64,000 nucleotides of DNA from Ancylostoma caninum (lineage: Eukaryota > Nematoda > Chromadorea > Rhabditida > Ancylostomatidae). The notes beneath the pieces are model-generated. The model saw nothing but the letters and a program-made list of their open reading frames with translations, made no database searches and was not told the origin of the DNA. The stretch spans positions 124,001-188,000 of the forward strand of contig JBAJFG010000400.1 of assembly GCA_037903475.1 (NCBI GenBank), given 5' to 3'. Made by a program: the position numbers and the translations under genes. The first letter of the stretch is position 1. Each line of letters begins with the position of its first letter. This document shows positions 13,023 to 25,506 of the stretch, piece by piece.

Positions 13023-13056
13023 GATTACGAATAAATTTACTTCAGCAAAGCTATTC

Positions 13057-13073
13057 TGATTAAAATATCTGAA
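13057..13073 (-). promoter_or_regulatory. Candidate 5' UTR or trans-splice acceptor of endophilin
   Basis: Just upstream of the endophilin ATG the minus strand reads TGTATTTCAG then TTTTAATCAG, two acceptor-like sites 35-50 nt before the start codon with no usable upstream exon in view. In nematodes such a site may take a spliced leader or close a 5' UTR intron. Either role is inference. Confidence 0.4.
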
Positions 13074-13099
13074 ATACAGCAATGTTATCATCCAGAAAT

Positions 13100-16000
13100 G
13101 CGATGAATCGCAATAAATTGTGTGTAAAAGCGAAAACTGAGGAGTGATGGAATGTAGTAATAAAATATAGGGAAGAAGAAGGGAAAGACTGCCAAGATTT
13201 TTTAGTTTGGACTAACTGGCTTCCTTTGACAAAATCATCTACAGAGTAACGCTCGAAATCGAAAGCATAGATTATTTAACCATGTACATATATTCTAAGT
13301 GATGTCCCATATGTAGAGCACAAAATAAACGAACAAGCACGGGAATAGTAGTGCGAAAGCGCGAACACATCTACACTATCGATACCCGAACAAATTCCAA
13401 AACCCTACGGAAATTAGTACTGTGATAAGTACAATCTGGGACACACTACCTTTGCAAAGGTTTCCTTTATGAATGTGGATGCATGAATCATACTGCATAG
13501 TTTCCAACGCTTTAAACGCGCTCGCTGTGGCGTGAAAATCTATATGCTGACTTGAACAGTGAAACGCCGATGAAAAACGAGTGGATTCTTTAATATTTAT
13601 GACACCTCCATGTAGTATTTCTTTTACCTTAGTTTCGAATAATACCCATGAAGCTTCCGGAAACAGGGAAATAGCAACTCAAAATAGAGCTGCAACTTAC
13701 AACCCATGAGCTCTGAATGAAGTGGGCACCTCCTAGCATTCTACAAGTCTTTCTTCGGTACAAAATGAGAGCAACAAGAAGCATCCTACGAAAATTAGCA
13801 GCCCAACAATCACCAAGGAAAGGATGCAAACATCAACATCTGCTCTAGGGAAGAAGCCAAACGAGTCAAGACTAATCCAATATACACGCCGACAACTGAA
13901 TGCCGAATTGCTCACACAGCACAAACTTAGCACATAGGGCTGCCTCTTTGGATAAGACGAACATAGAAATAAAATGTTAGAAGTTCAGTGCAGAGGGGAA
14001 AACTATGACCTTACTTTTTCACCAAAGACAAAATCAATAAGGCAAAGTGAAAGGATGTAGGGCTAGGTTTACATAACGACAAATATAAAAACATCCATAC
14101 TCGGAATATAAAAAGCAAGACGAGGGAAACTCTTCGAGGTAATGGAAAGTACAAGTGTCCACGTGAAAATCGATACCAGACAAGACCTACGATGCAATTA
14201 CATTTGTCACATGAAAGGAGCAGCAGAGTAGGAAGAACGACGTGCTTCAAAATAATGCCTGGCTGAATGCTGTCTGTGACCTACAAAGTCATTTTGTCTT
14301 AACAGCTTAGTGCGCGTCACATGTGTTTCACCAGGCTCTAAAATCAGCCTTGAAGCGCTAGGATGGCCGTCACACAGGCATAAAATTTGATAGAGCAAAT
14401 GCAAATACAGCCACGCTCTCTTCCCGCGAGCTGCAATAACAGTTGTCTTCGAAATTTTATGGTTAAATATAACCAGATAGATTTCACATGTCAGACGATG
14501 AAGAGACTCAAATAGTATAGTAAATAGGCTCAAATAGAGTGCTTTCAAATAAACTGAATGGATGAAAAATTCCTGTATCATGACTCCTGGTGCACGAGAA
14601 GTTGTGCAACCGTCATAAGCCGGTAGTCCAGCAGCTGTCGGAAACTCCTCTCTTGCCCTTTGCAAAACTTCGCTGTTCCTTATTGTATTGTGGACATCCG
14701 CGTAAGCCTTCACCTGTGGACCATTGCTCTGTTTCACAGTGCATGGATTCACATCCCCAACTTCATTCTCGGAGGGAGGGCTTTCTCATGCTATAACCAA
14801 GCAAACAGTACGGCTATGAAAACAACTAGCTTCAATGCACGAACAGACTTCATCTCAATAAGCAGGAACTATCAAAAGCTTCCATGAGAAAAATTATGAG
14901 AAGCCACCTGAGAAGAAGACATCGAAAACGTACAAGCAACAGATTATAACTGTTCTCATTCGAGCTGTCTGGATACGAATAATGTACCCAAAAACTATAG
15001 AATCCGAAGGAATTGGCTACAGCATTCTTGAACCTATTATATTTTTGTTATCATACAAATGTATTCCTTGTCAGATTAATACGAGCAGTAATAGTGACCT
15101 CAAATTGGACTCTAAACAACTCACGGAAAGGAGCTAGACTGTCCAAAGAAATGTGAGTAGTTTAAGCAGATCAACTTCGTAAGTCTTAACCAGTGAACCC
15201 CTAAATGTTACTTTAGTCCGAAGGAGCAAAACATGATCGAATGGAAGCCTGAAGCAGTAAATGTGAATTAGAGATGACGAGGCGAAAAAACGCCCTGAAT
15301 TATGAGAGAATCGAACGAAGCGAGCACCACTAGAGTGGGCAAACACGCCACAAGCAGACACTCAACCGACTGGAACATTCCCATGCGCTCTTCTGTGAAA
15401 TCCACGCAATTATGCATGGATTCGACAGGAAGGAAAATCAATAATGACAACAAAGCACACGCTATTATAGTTCAATAAGCTAGTATTGCATAAGACAGAC
15501 ACTCCCACAAAAGTGGAACAGCTGACACACTGAGCTTCCTTGCAGCTTTTCTTCTTTACAAAGTGGACACTTAGCAGACCGTGCAATCATAGGTAAGAGA
15601 AGCTAGTCTGCAGCAAAATGAATCGATTCGATCAACGACTAAAAAAAGTTGACAGCTGTAGCCCGCAACTGCGCCGTTCAGTGGAATAGTTGGGAGGCAG
15701 AACGACCTCTTTCACACGATCATTAGTAGCCTTTACGAGGTGTGTACATATGAGAATAACTACGACGGTTCAGAAACCCACGTATCTGAAGAAAGGAAGA
15801 CGAAAAACGTACTGTAATGGATCCACAGGGAGACAAAAGATACAATATGAAGTACTTGCCTCCTCCTTCTGATAGACGGAGGGCCCAAATTTCATTGAAA
15901 GTTGATAACGACAACAAATTTTAGATCGTAGCACATCTGACCACGAGAAATTCTGCCCACATGGTGCACTCTAGAGGCGCAGCGGGATTCAAACGAAAAA

Positions 16001-16970
16001 TGCGGAAAAAGCATGCTATATGTGAGTATGGAGGAGGCCTTGGCAGGGTTCTCAGGAGGCAAGCACTAGATGTTGCAACGCATGCAACATCATAGAATTT
16101 TTTTTTCTTTTTGAGACAGGCGGTACAACGTTATAAATTGCCACTTACCCAGACAAATTGTTGGAACATCCACTGAGATTTATGTTGATGAAGCTACGCA
16201 GGAAAATTATGTATAGGCAAAGTTCGGTTCAAGAGCTGCAAAAACTCACAAAGAGAAATGGACGAGCACTACTTCCTAGCTCGGTAGCTGGGGTCGGAAC
16301 TTTCGATGGTAATCATCAAAAATAACAGCAAAGTACGCCCTGGGTAAGTTCGAGTCTCGAGAAAACGAACCCAAACAACATCCTAAAAATAGCAGAAAAA
16401 TCCGAAGATTTCTACATATTAAGAACCTCAGGTGGATGAAAATCATTTCCTCGCACTGACTCCAAAGCAATTAAATTGAATTTAAGCAGTAATAAATCTT
16501 AACATGATATAAAACCTTCAAGTAAGGCAATGGATGCGATCAAAGCCCAAAAAGCTGACCACTGTATTATTCCTTGAAGCAATTTTCAACGACGATTTCG
16601 CACTTATCGACCCTGACATTGAGGATCAAACCTGTTTCCGCTATGCAAACACAACCTATCAAAGAGCAGGAAAAACTTAAATCACATGGAACTAGCTACA
16701 ATATTTTCAGCAATTAAGCGGCTTTCGACGATAATCGGCAACATGACGGCATGAAAAAAATTAGGCTAGTTTAGATATCAGTTTGAAGCCTACCATAGCT
16801 TGTCCAGACAATCTAAACGTTCCGAACGTGATCTCCAAAATCCATCAGTTACAGTGAAGGTCAGCGCTGGCAATAGGAACCGCGCCACATCTCTCGTTAA
16901 CCTACGTTGATACGCCTTTGGGTTAAAGCGAATTCACGTTCGCAGCAGAGCCGATTTTGAGTGTACTGCC
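13100..16970. other. Upstream of endophilin: no gene recognised
   Basis: About 3.9 kb upstream of the endophilin start. It could hold the promoter or non-coding 5' exons. The longest ORF (14207-14752, minus, 181 codons) has no motif I know and no convincing splice context. I found no repeats with readable ends here. Confidence 0.4.
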
Positions 16971-16975
16971 TCGTG

Positions 16976-17139
16976 CAAAACGAGAATTCTTATGAAAAAA
17001 GTAGCTCTTTATATGGGACGGAAAAATTGCTACTACGTGGGTGCCGTGCACGACCGGTCGAGCAAGTGGTCCCCACGTAGTAGCAATTTTCCCGTCCCAT
17101 ATAAAGAGCTACTTTTTTTTCATAAGAATTGTCGTTTTG
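16976..17139. mobile_element. 164-bp near-perfect hairpin element
   Basis: The left arm begins CAAAACGAGAATTCTTATG and continues through AGTAGCTCTTTATATGGGAC to CTACTACGTGG. The right arm is its reverse complement with only a few differences, ending CATAAGAATTGTCGTTTTG. The arms are about 70 nt around a spacer of roughly 25 nt (CGTGCACGACCGGTCGAGCA inside). No clear target duplication is visible. It is most likely a short inverted-repeat transposon. Confidence 0.75.
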
Positions 17140-17488
17140 GTCATAATTCTTGATAGTTTCTTCCATGTTAATAGTATACATATTGATTGGATACTGGTAT
17201 GGTTATTTTTAAATTTTGCTGCTGTTTCAGCTGTTACAATTCGAAATATTTAGTGAAAAAGTTAGTGTGAACATCGGCTTGGCTCACTGCGTGAATAGAA
17301 CTCTTACATGTTTACTACTACATTACTTGGAAGAAATTAGCTGATTTGAATGTTTCACAAACATATGACATCAAAATGAGCGTGCTCGACCGATCGTGCA
17401 CGCGGTCGCGAACGTGTTAACGTGAGTTAGTGAGTGATTGGGCGCGTTCGCCTTTACGAACGGTGCGATAACGAATGACGCTCCCAAT

Positions 17489-18595
17489 CAGGGGTGTGCG
17501 GAATTTTCCGTTTTCCGTTTTACGCTTTCCGTTTTCCGCCCATTTTTGGCCTTCCGTTTTACGGGTTTTTAGCCCGGAAAACGGAAAATCCCGGAAAATT
17601 ATGAAGGGAGACGAGGTATTTGTTTTCGGGGTATTTTCCTATCCTGAAAAGGGCTCACGTGTTTCGATGCGCAATGTGTATGAGTTCACAACAATGGCGC
17701 CAAAATTGACGTCAAAACGCCATTTATGAAATTCAAACTATTTTGTTTGACTTTTATGGCCTCCATCATAGCTCCAAATATTCCATACAAGTGCTCTCCT
17801 CAAAATTCTCAAAAAAATCTTTCATAGAAATGTGGGGTGAACTTATATAAAATTTCCATGAAACTGTGAAGTGCCATGTAAGAGCATCAAGCTTTCCTGC
17901 GAAGCAACGCATAATGTAGGCTCTCTTTCTACTTGACAAAAACATAAGACTACATCGCAATTGTCACGTTTTTAGTCAGACGATGATCATCAGCTCCACA
18001 CTGGCGCCGTTGACGCCTAATGTTTTGCGTGATATTTAGGCTGCTTGTGTTTCACATTCGCCACACACTGTTCTTCTCCTCCTTCCTCACTCGCTAACTC
18101 GCTCCAATGGGATCCTCTGTGAATAACGTGATCCTGCCCAGATTGCAGATGTATTAACTACCGTAGTTACCTTTTTGTCTGGATTTTTGCAGAATATGTC
18201 CGCTCTAAAGTAAAGCAAAGAAGTCGCACTTTTCACACTTTACAGTTTATCGTCTTAGTAAGCAAGTTCAGTGAGAAATATGCCCATTGATTATATAATT
18301 CTGATAATCTCTCGTAACTAGGTGAAGGATAGATACTCCTCGATCTCCCGATATTCTAGGCGTTTGAAGTAAGCACCACCAGGAGACTTAAAGTTACCTA
18401 ATTACTTAAAAGAGTCACCACTTATGCTCATCAAGAAGATACTTAGGAAATTCAAGTTGAGGAGGACTTTTGTTCACAAACCTATGCTTGGGCAAAATTT
18501 TCCGTTTTCCGTTTTACGCTTTCCGTTTTCCGCCCATTTTTGGCCTTCCGTTTTCCGTTTTACGGGATTTAAAATTCTACTTCCGCACATCCCTG
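17489..18595. mobile_element. hAT-like non-autonomous element with 8-bp target duplication
   Basis: The left end is CAGGGGTGTGCGGAA and the right end, inverted, is CAGGGATGTGCGGAA, one mismatch in 15. The flanks are ctcccaat (17481-17488) and ttcccaat (18596-18603), 7 of 8 identical. CAGGG termini with 8-bp duplications are typical of hAT elements. Just inside each end is a block built from TTTTCCGTTTTCCG and TTTCCGCCCATTTTTGGCC. The two blocks are in the same orientation, so the element may be a composite. No transposase is visible. Confidence 0.75.
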
Positions 18596-18601
18596 TTCCC
18601 A

Positions 18602-18708
18602 ATGCATCATTGAGATTACCATTGGGAAACGTGTTGAGGCCCGTGTTAACGATGGGTAGATTTGTGTGGTGTTAGCTCATTTATCCTGGACAATCTCAAT
18701 GATGCATG
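18602..18708. repeat. Short inverted repeat
   Basis: ATGCATCATTGAGATT at 18602-18617 is the inverse of AATCTCAATGATGCAT near 18692-18707. The spacer of about 75 nt could form a loop. It directly abuts the hAT-like element and may be part of an older insertion. Confidence 0.55.
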
Positions 18709-20297
18709 AGGCCTCACGATTATTTCACTAAGAAAGAACAAGCTGACAATACTTAAGGTAATTTGCATATCACTAATGAGAGCATAAAATGCATACACAT
18801 TATTAAAATTCGTCTAAGTTTCACGGCGGTATGTGCTGCTAGTGTCGGGTTTTTCGAGTGTGCAAACAAATACACATTTATAAGGGTCCTCCACAAAGAC
18901 TCCCACACCAAGAGCCGGGAAAGGCGAATAGGCTCGCGCTCTCGTTAAAAAAGTGTTGGCAAAGTGGGATCTCCTCGAATACTCATTCACTTCTCAGATC
19001 TCTCTCGAACCAAGTACGGAATAAAACTGCGACAAAAAACTCTGACAATTAGAATAGATATAAGAACTCCGCTCCACTTCGAGGCACTTCAGCTGCGCGA
19101 AGATTTCGAAGATAGGTGTGCAAAACATATCGATTTTGTGGCCACCATGGTAATAAACCCGTTTGAGACAGAATATTGATAGAATGGTATCTCAAATCAA
19201 GAAAATTATGTTTAAAGGTATCCTGGAAGAACACATCTCACAGTGGACGACAGGAGATTGCTTATTACATAAAAGAAAAAAGAACAGGAATGTCGTAGGC
19301 GCGTATTGCGAACAAGATTTTCACGCAGAACAAGCAACTCGGACTCCAACACACGACGGACGGAAAGCATAAAAACAAAGTACAGATATTCCTACTTATT
19401 CGATGGCCTCGAAAGGACAGGATTGAAAGAATGAAGTTACACTCTTTTTAGGACCCTAAACATCATGATTTCGACGGAAGACTCGATTAACACGGAGGGA
19501 ACGCAGCGATTTCCGGTAACAGTGAAGAGCAAGAATCGATGCGATGATGGACTGGGCAGAGACGTGGACGCTGATGATGGATCTATGCGCCATCCTTGCA
19601 AATAACAAACATAGACACCAACATGGGATAAGCAAACTTACATCCAACTTTGGTCACACTGCTGCGCCTCGTGAATCATAAGCCAGTATTTCTGAGCATT
19701 CGTTGAGATTGACTGAAGTATACAGAAAAAAAAAGAAAAAGCGAAGTCATGAGTAAGGTCGGTAGTCAGTTCGTTAAAATGCTTCATAATTTGGTTTGTG
19801 TGAATAGAGCGCACTACCAGATTAGCGAGTAAATCCTTAAGGATTAGCTAGGCAAAAGCTGCAAAAAGCAGTAGCAGATTCCTCACATGCTCCGTACACC
19901 AATATGTATCGATTGTAATTTCTCGAAAAGTGCAATGTCCTCAACGATTAGTCCAGAATACTTGCATACTGCGCTACTTGTGGGGGGGAGGGGTACTCAA
20001 AGGATAGAAAGCGAGTGAAGAACCACTACAGAAAGTAGAATCGCGCAATGACGAATGATTGCGAGTCTGACTGGCATATCCACGGAAACATCGCTGGTGC
20101 CTCTCAACAAAGCCGCCGAGCTTAAAAGGGTACGCAGGGGCTACTCATGCGCGCGTTATTACGTGGCAAGAAAAGCAATTTTCCGCTGTATTCCTTCACA
20201 TGGACAAATGCAGCAGGAAACTATGGCGCTGAGGAGGACACGAATGGATGGATCGCGACGGCGATGAGACAAACACTGTGCCAGTAACACCTTAACC
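18709..20297. other. No gene recognised
   Basis: This 1.6-kb stretch has short overlapping plus-strand ORFs (18763-19372) without family motifs and an A-rich tract near 19725. I see no readable repeat ends. Confidence 0.4.
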
Positions 20298-21356
20298 ATG
20301 GCCGGCACGCATCGGTATCTAATGGAATTGCTAGCTTCAAGTGAACGCAAGCATAAACAAACCCGAAAACTACAGACTGAAAGAAAGGTGAGCACCATAG
20401 GTGCGACAGTCGGAGTCGAGGCTCTCTCCCCCTTCACTTTAGACAGGGGTCCGAAAGACTCACTTCACTTATTTTCTGTTTTGGTTCAGACGAAACCTAA
20501 ATCTAACACGTAGACGCGCGTCAACTATATTAGAGGACATCCGCGATGGGAGAAGAGCGGAAACGAGAAACAGCCAAGAAATGAGATAACATAGTCTAGG
20601 AGAATTTTCGATGCATTAGCAAGGAAGCACCTCAATCTAGGCAAAAGTGGCAGAATCTTACTGATAAAACCTCTTGTGCGAAAAACGTCACGCACGAATG
20701 TTAATAAAAAAACCGCATGCCTATATGGTACGCATTAACCAAATGACTAATCACGTTTACGACAGTTTACTACGCAATAATGGGATCTGTCCAAGGCCTA
20801 TTATGAATCAGCAATGGAAAGTTCTCACCGGCTAGCCGGAAAGGCCCATGCTGCACGCACAAAAGCAAAGTTTCACCTGACTCTGGCCACTATCCCATCG
20901 ATTGATCGATATACGAAGCAGCAACCACCTTGTTATGCCGCAATGACTCAACTAACAAAACATGCAGTAATGACATTCACATCATGAACCCAACGAATAG
21001 CAGGTAATTACTCGACCGCAGTCCAACAAGAAACATTTGTGACATGTAAAGGGCTGGGAAAGCGAAGAAGAAAAGAGACAAGTGAATTCAGTCTTCTCGG
21101 ATGCATAAATAAGGGCATTAAAAGAGGGCCATAGTATTCAAAATCACATCTTTGGCGATTCAAACGTCTAAGAATTTAAAAAAAAAACTTATCTGATTAC
21201 AGAAAGCTAAGATCGCAGTTTTGTTGTTAAGCACAGTCGAAGTTCCCAAAGAGAGTACATACCCTTATTAGTAACTGTTTTCTTACAGCAATTTGTCAGC
21301 AGGTGGCGTTAGGTGGTGATGGCCGTAAGGGCAAGAAGAAAGGCCAGTACCTTTAA
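20298..21356 (+). CDS. Possible tiny two-exon protein, 48 aa, unknown function
   Basis: Exon 20298-20387 begins with an ATG in good context (AACCATGGCC) and encodes 30 residues (MAGTHRYLMELLASSERKHK then a Lys/Arg-rich tail). It ends at a strong donor, AAG|GTGAGC. A phase-compatible exon at 21300-21356 follows the acceptor TTTGTCAG and reads QVALGGDGRKGKKKGQYL then TAA. The joined product is basic and short. I do not recognise the family, and the second exon was chosen only by splice signal and phase. A nearby competing acceptor at 21288 has the wrong phase. This is speculative without transcript support. Confidence 0.25.
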
Positions 21357-24300
21357 TATCAGGCGAATGCTTACGAGAAGTGTAAGACGACTACCTCCAT
21401 ATAAATTAACAAATTCGAAGCAGGGGACGCTCTAAGTACAACAATTTTAAAAAGTGGGAGTATAGGAGAGAAAGAAAGCGCGAAAAATTAGCAGTCATGA
21501 GCCTTAATCTGCCTTCAATATTGTGACCTCAACTGCTTCCATAAATTAGTATAGGAACAAAAATGTCCAACATTCCCACAGTTCTCTTCACCGAAACAAT
21601 CTCAGCGAATTTTGTCGAAAATTTGCAGTACCATTTGCATCCTGCAGAGACTGGAATGAAGGCAGGAGAAAGCAGCAGCGACATGAATTGAATCGCAGCT
21701 ACACGCAAATGAAATTCGCTCGCCACACCGCCATCAATTTACATATTAAACGAACGTTAATTGCCTCGAGATATAGGATTTCTTACACTACCTAACTCTG
21801 AGCAAAACAATGAACATACTGTCAATTCAGGTGTTCAAGAAAACGATGAGATGTCTAGAACTTCGCAAGAAAAACAAGATTAGCCGGTGCAAGATGCAGG
21901 GGGCAGACCAAGCTGAGGAAATTCAAAGAGGGAAACCGATGAATCACACCCGGACTTAAAACATAAACAAAACCATTGCAAAGTTATGAGTTTACGAATA
22001 CGCGGCAAGTGGTTGATCTACAGAGAAAGACAGCCCACAAAAACAAGCTTCAAGATAAGACCACATGATAATTCAGAATGCGACATCAAACACAACAAAA
22101 CAGCCTATCTTAAATGTTTGATGCTCGACCGGTTTTTCAGTAGCAAATACATACAGCAAAATATAAACCGAAAACAGGAAGAACCTTCACATGTTATCAC
22201 GAGGGACGTCGGTGGTGATTAAGAAAATGCGCGGGAATTGTCGTTGAATACAATGCTTTTGTGCAGTCGCAGACAAACGCCTCTACAGTACCATATAACG
22301 TAGAGTCATGACTAAGTTTACAAACGAGAAGGAAAGCAGAAGTATGGACTACAAAGAGAAGACACTGTGAAAAATTAAACACTATCCAACAAGGGTCAAT
22401 TGTGTAAGAAAAAGGAAGTCAGCAATCAGTCCCAAATGATGTGAATGTATTGGGGGAACTGAAACTTTTCTAGGAAAAACTAATGGATGACAACACGATC
22501 ATCGATAGTTTTTCTTCCTATTTGATGTCAACTACGAAAAAAAAAATTGACTGTGAAGAAAACTCTATTGTTTGCTACCATGGTAGGAATACTAGCGCGA
22601 GCGCAGCGATCGCGCTGCGTGCTTCCAGAGTCTGCGAAAAAAGCATTTCCACTGGTGCCCCTCACAGATCGTAGAGGGAGCGCCAAGCGCGATAGCACTT
22701 CCCTCCCCCCCCCCTCCCCTTCCCTCCTCGCAGTTTTGCGCGCCACATCACCTGTGGCCGTCGGGTGTTGCCGCAGCCAGAGCGCCCAGCCAGCCCACCG
22801 CATCGCGTAGGTGCTGCAGCGCGGAAGGCCGCGGAGAAGTGCAGTCGTGATCGGCGCTTCCTGCATGTAGCATATGGGCAGGTTACAAAAGGAAAATGGA
22901 GGTTCAAACGAGGATGAGAACAATGATATCAAAACATTGTGTAGATGCGGAGACAATCAGACAATCAGATGAACACGTTGCGGTGGTGTAGAGGGAGCAT
23001 CACGGAATTCTCTTGTTTTTGTGTATCAATTCGTTTACTATGCATATTTGTTTAGGTTTTTTTTGAATGAAACATCTAGCACAGTGAAAATGTGCACATG
23101 TAAGGGCCTGCACTAGTGGAGGTCACAACACGCGCTACACTACTTGGCACCCCGATTGTCGCGCATCCGCTCACTTCGGTGACATCATGCAAGTGCCATA
23201 ATGGCCGTTCCCGTCATAGAATGTCCTCCCACTCTCCCGAATTTGTGCATAGGTGCATGCGCTGCTGACGGCATCCCACGTCATTCTCCGAGTGGGGTTC
23301 AATTTCTGGGCTGTATGGCTTTGGTGTGCATAGGCCAAGACCCTATCGACGCCGTTGGCTTACGTGAGTGCGTCTGCTCGCGCCCAATTGAGGTTGTCTC
23401 CCGCGTGTCCTCTGCTTTTCCCATCGGATTAAATGAGATGACGTGGGTGTTTGAGTGATTCCAGAAGCGTATTCGGAAAGTGCAAGCTGGTTCCGGAACT
23501 GCGAAGAACGATAAGGTCTGAGGAAAATGTTCAAAAAAACAAATGCAATAAATGGTGTTAACAGCTATAACATCTAGCATCCAGCTAGATTTTTCTAAGG
23601 TTGCACATGCTGCACTTCTGCAGATCGATTCGATGGAATTTTGAAGGTCTTAAAAAAAAGAAAACACAAATTTCTGAGTTTGAACCCCACTAGAGGTAAC
23701 CCCACCGTGAAAGATCATGCTTCCTTGATGGTTACATGTAAACATTTAATGTTAGGTGCTCAAAAGTTGTGGTTAGCGATGATATTATCCAGGTTTGGGG
23801 GGGGGGACTAGATATGAAGATAAACGAAGAAAGCAACAATGAGAATGTTCTTTATTGAGTTCCTCCAAACGATTCGAAAGCTTAGCCACTGCCTTTGCAA
23901 TTCTAGCATAGTAGCAGCATCGAAATAGTGCTTCCAAAAGCGAGTATGTATAGGAGGTTACTCTTGGATCACACAACGAATTGCGGCGAAGGCCCCCCCC
24001 CCTCCCCCTCACCAGTCTGCCGACAATTGGTCGAAAACGTCGTCGAAATCATCTCAAAAATGATGAAATTGTTGCATCAGCTTATTTTTAATTGCTTACA
24101 TTTATTCTCATTTATTCTTACTTTTCAAACAATTCTCTTCAATTATATAGACTTGAAGTAAATACTCCTATTTGTTTGATAATCCGCTTCACTGTTGGAT
24201 ATAGTTGGAGAGACGCCATAGAGAAAAATAACGCGGAGAGGTGAGCAGAAACTTGAGAGGGTGAAAAGAAAAAGAGAAAAAACAGGCAGGCACGAATCCT

Positions 24301-24784
24301 CAACTATGGTCGCGTTTGAAAGAGACTATACCTAATTCTTAATAATATCCATTTCATCGGTGCTAGCTTTGAAACTGTTAAAATATTACCACTGAGAAGG
24401 TTGAACAGTTAACAGAGTTGTTCGGTGAGCATCGCTGGACCTGGCAAATTTGCGAACTCGAGCGCCGACAGCAGCGCAACCGCACCGCGTGCTGGAGACG
24501 CTACCTTCCGCTGCAGCGAAGGTAATCCCAACGTTGTCTCTCCATTAAGCCATTAAATACATTGAGAAACACTAAATATAGCTACAATTAGCCGCTACAG
24601 CACTGCAGGAGAGCGATTTCAGCGCGTGGCACGGTCGCGCTACCGTTAACGCTCAGTTTCACAGATTCATCAATTCCATCGATCTCTGCAGCTCTTCGCT
24701 CTCTGCAGCTCAGATATAGCCAGGATAGAAGGGCCTACAAGTCATTTCTGGAACCTTCGCGGATAACGTATTATTTCTGTCTTT

Positions 24785-24872
24785 GGATGGGGTCTACAAC
24801 TGAAAAGCACTCCATCGAAGTCAACAATGGATGGGATCTACAACTGAAAAGCACTCCATCGAAGCCAACAAA
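24785..24872. repeat. Tandem duplication, ~43-bp unit, two copies
   Basis: The sequence TCTACAACTGAAAAGCACTC with its flanks occurs twice in a row with few differences (unit starts near 24785 and 24829). It is a simple local duplication with no evident function. Confidence 0.7.
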
Positions 24873-25488
24873 CAGAAAATCCATAGCCGAACTTATTTTG
24901 CTGTAGCTCATTGCTTAGAGAGATCTCGTTGGCAGGGAAATCGGCATCCGACAACAACATCGCAATAGAGGCAGTGTGGTGTTTGCACTGCTAAAGGCCG
25001 TAAGCTTGCGACACGCTAAATCGATGCTGTGAAACCGCCGTCGATGTAGCAGGTTCTTCCGAAACGTGGCAGCTGCGCTACATGAACACAGCAGGTCAAG
25101 CAACCTGAGCAGGAAGTAACGAAGCATTTCAATAGAAGGACTTTTCAGTCCTGCGTTCCTATGCGGAAAAGCATGGGTCTGATGGAGTCGCCCTTTTTTC
25201 TCATCCCGTAAGAAAACCAGTCTGGAGTTCTTAGAGGTACAGGAAGAATCTTCAACTCAGAAGTTGGATTTCTAATCCAGATTCGTCACTGGAAAGGGTC
25301 GGTAGCAATGCAGTAAACGTTTGACTCAGAGGAAGACTGGCAGTAGGCAGGAACACCACCACATATGAGAAGAGTTGATATAAGATAGGATAAGTTATAA
25401 GGAGATTCCACAGGATCCAGTCAGAAAATGGCTATGATCCATCAAAACTCAGATATGAAGCTTAGCTGGGCATAAAACTGATTGGGTT

Positions 25489-25506
25489 CCCCCCCCCCCC
25501 CCCCCC
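25489..25506. repeat. Poly(C) tract, 18 nt
   Basis: This is the longest of nine poly-C/poly-G runs of at least 10 nt in the window. The G-rich strand could fold as a G-quadruplex. Confidence 0.85.

Noticed and set aside
14207..14752. 181-codon minus ORF as a gene
   Set aside because: No recognisable motif, low-complexity hydrophobic and basic patches, and no supporting splice or start context; retained only as part of the gene-poor stretch.
22528..22956. 142-codon minus ORF in GC-rich sequence
   Set aside because: GC-rich composition lowers stop frequency and several overlapping frames are open; no motif and a homopolymer C run inside.
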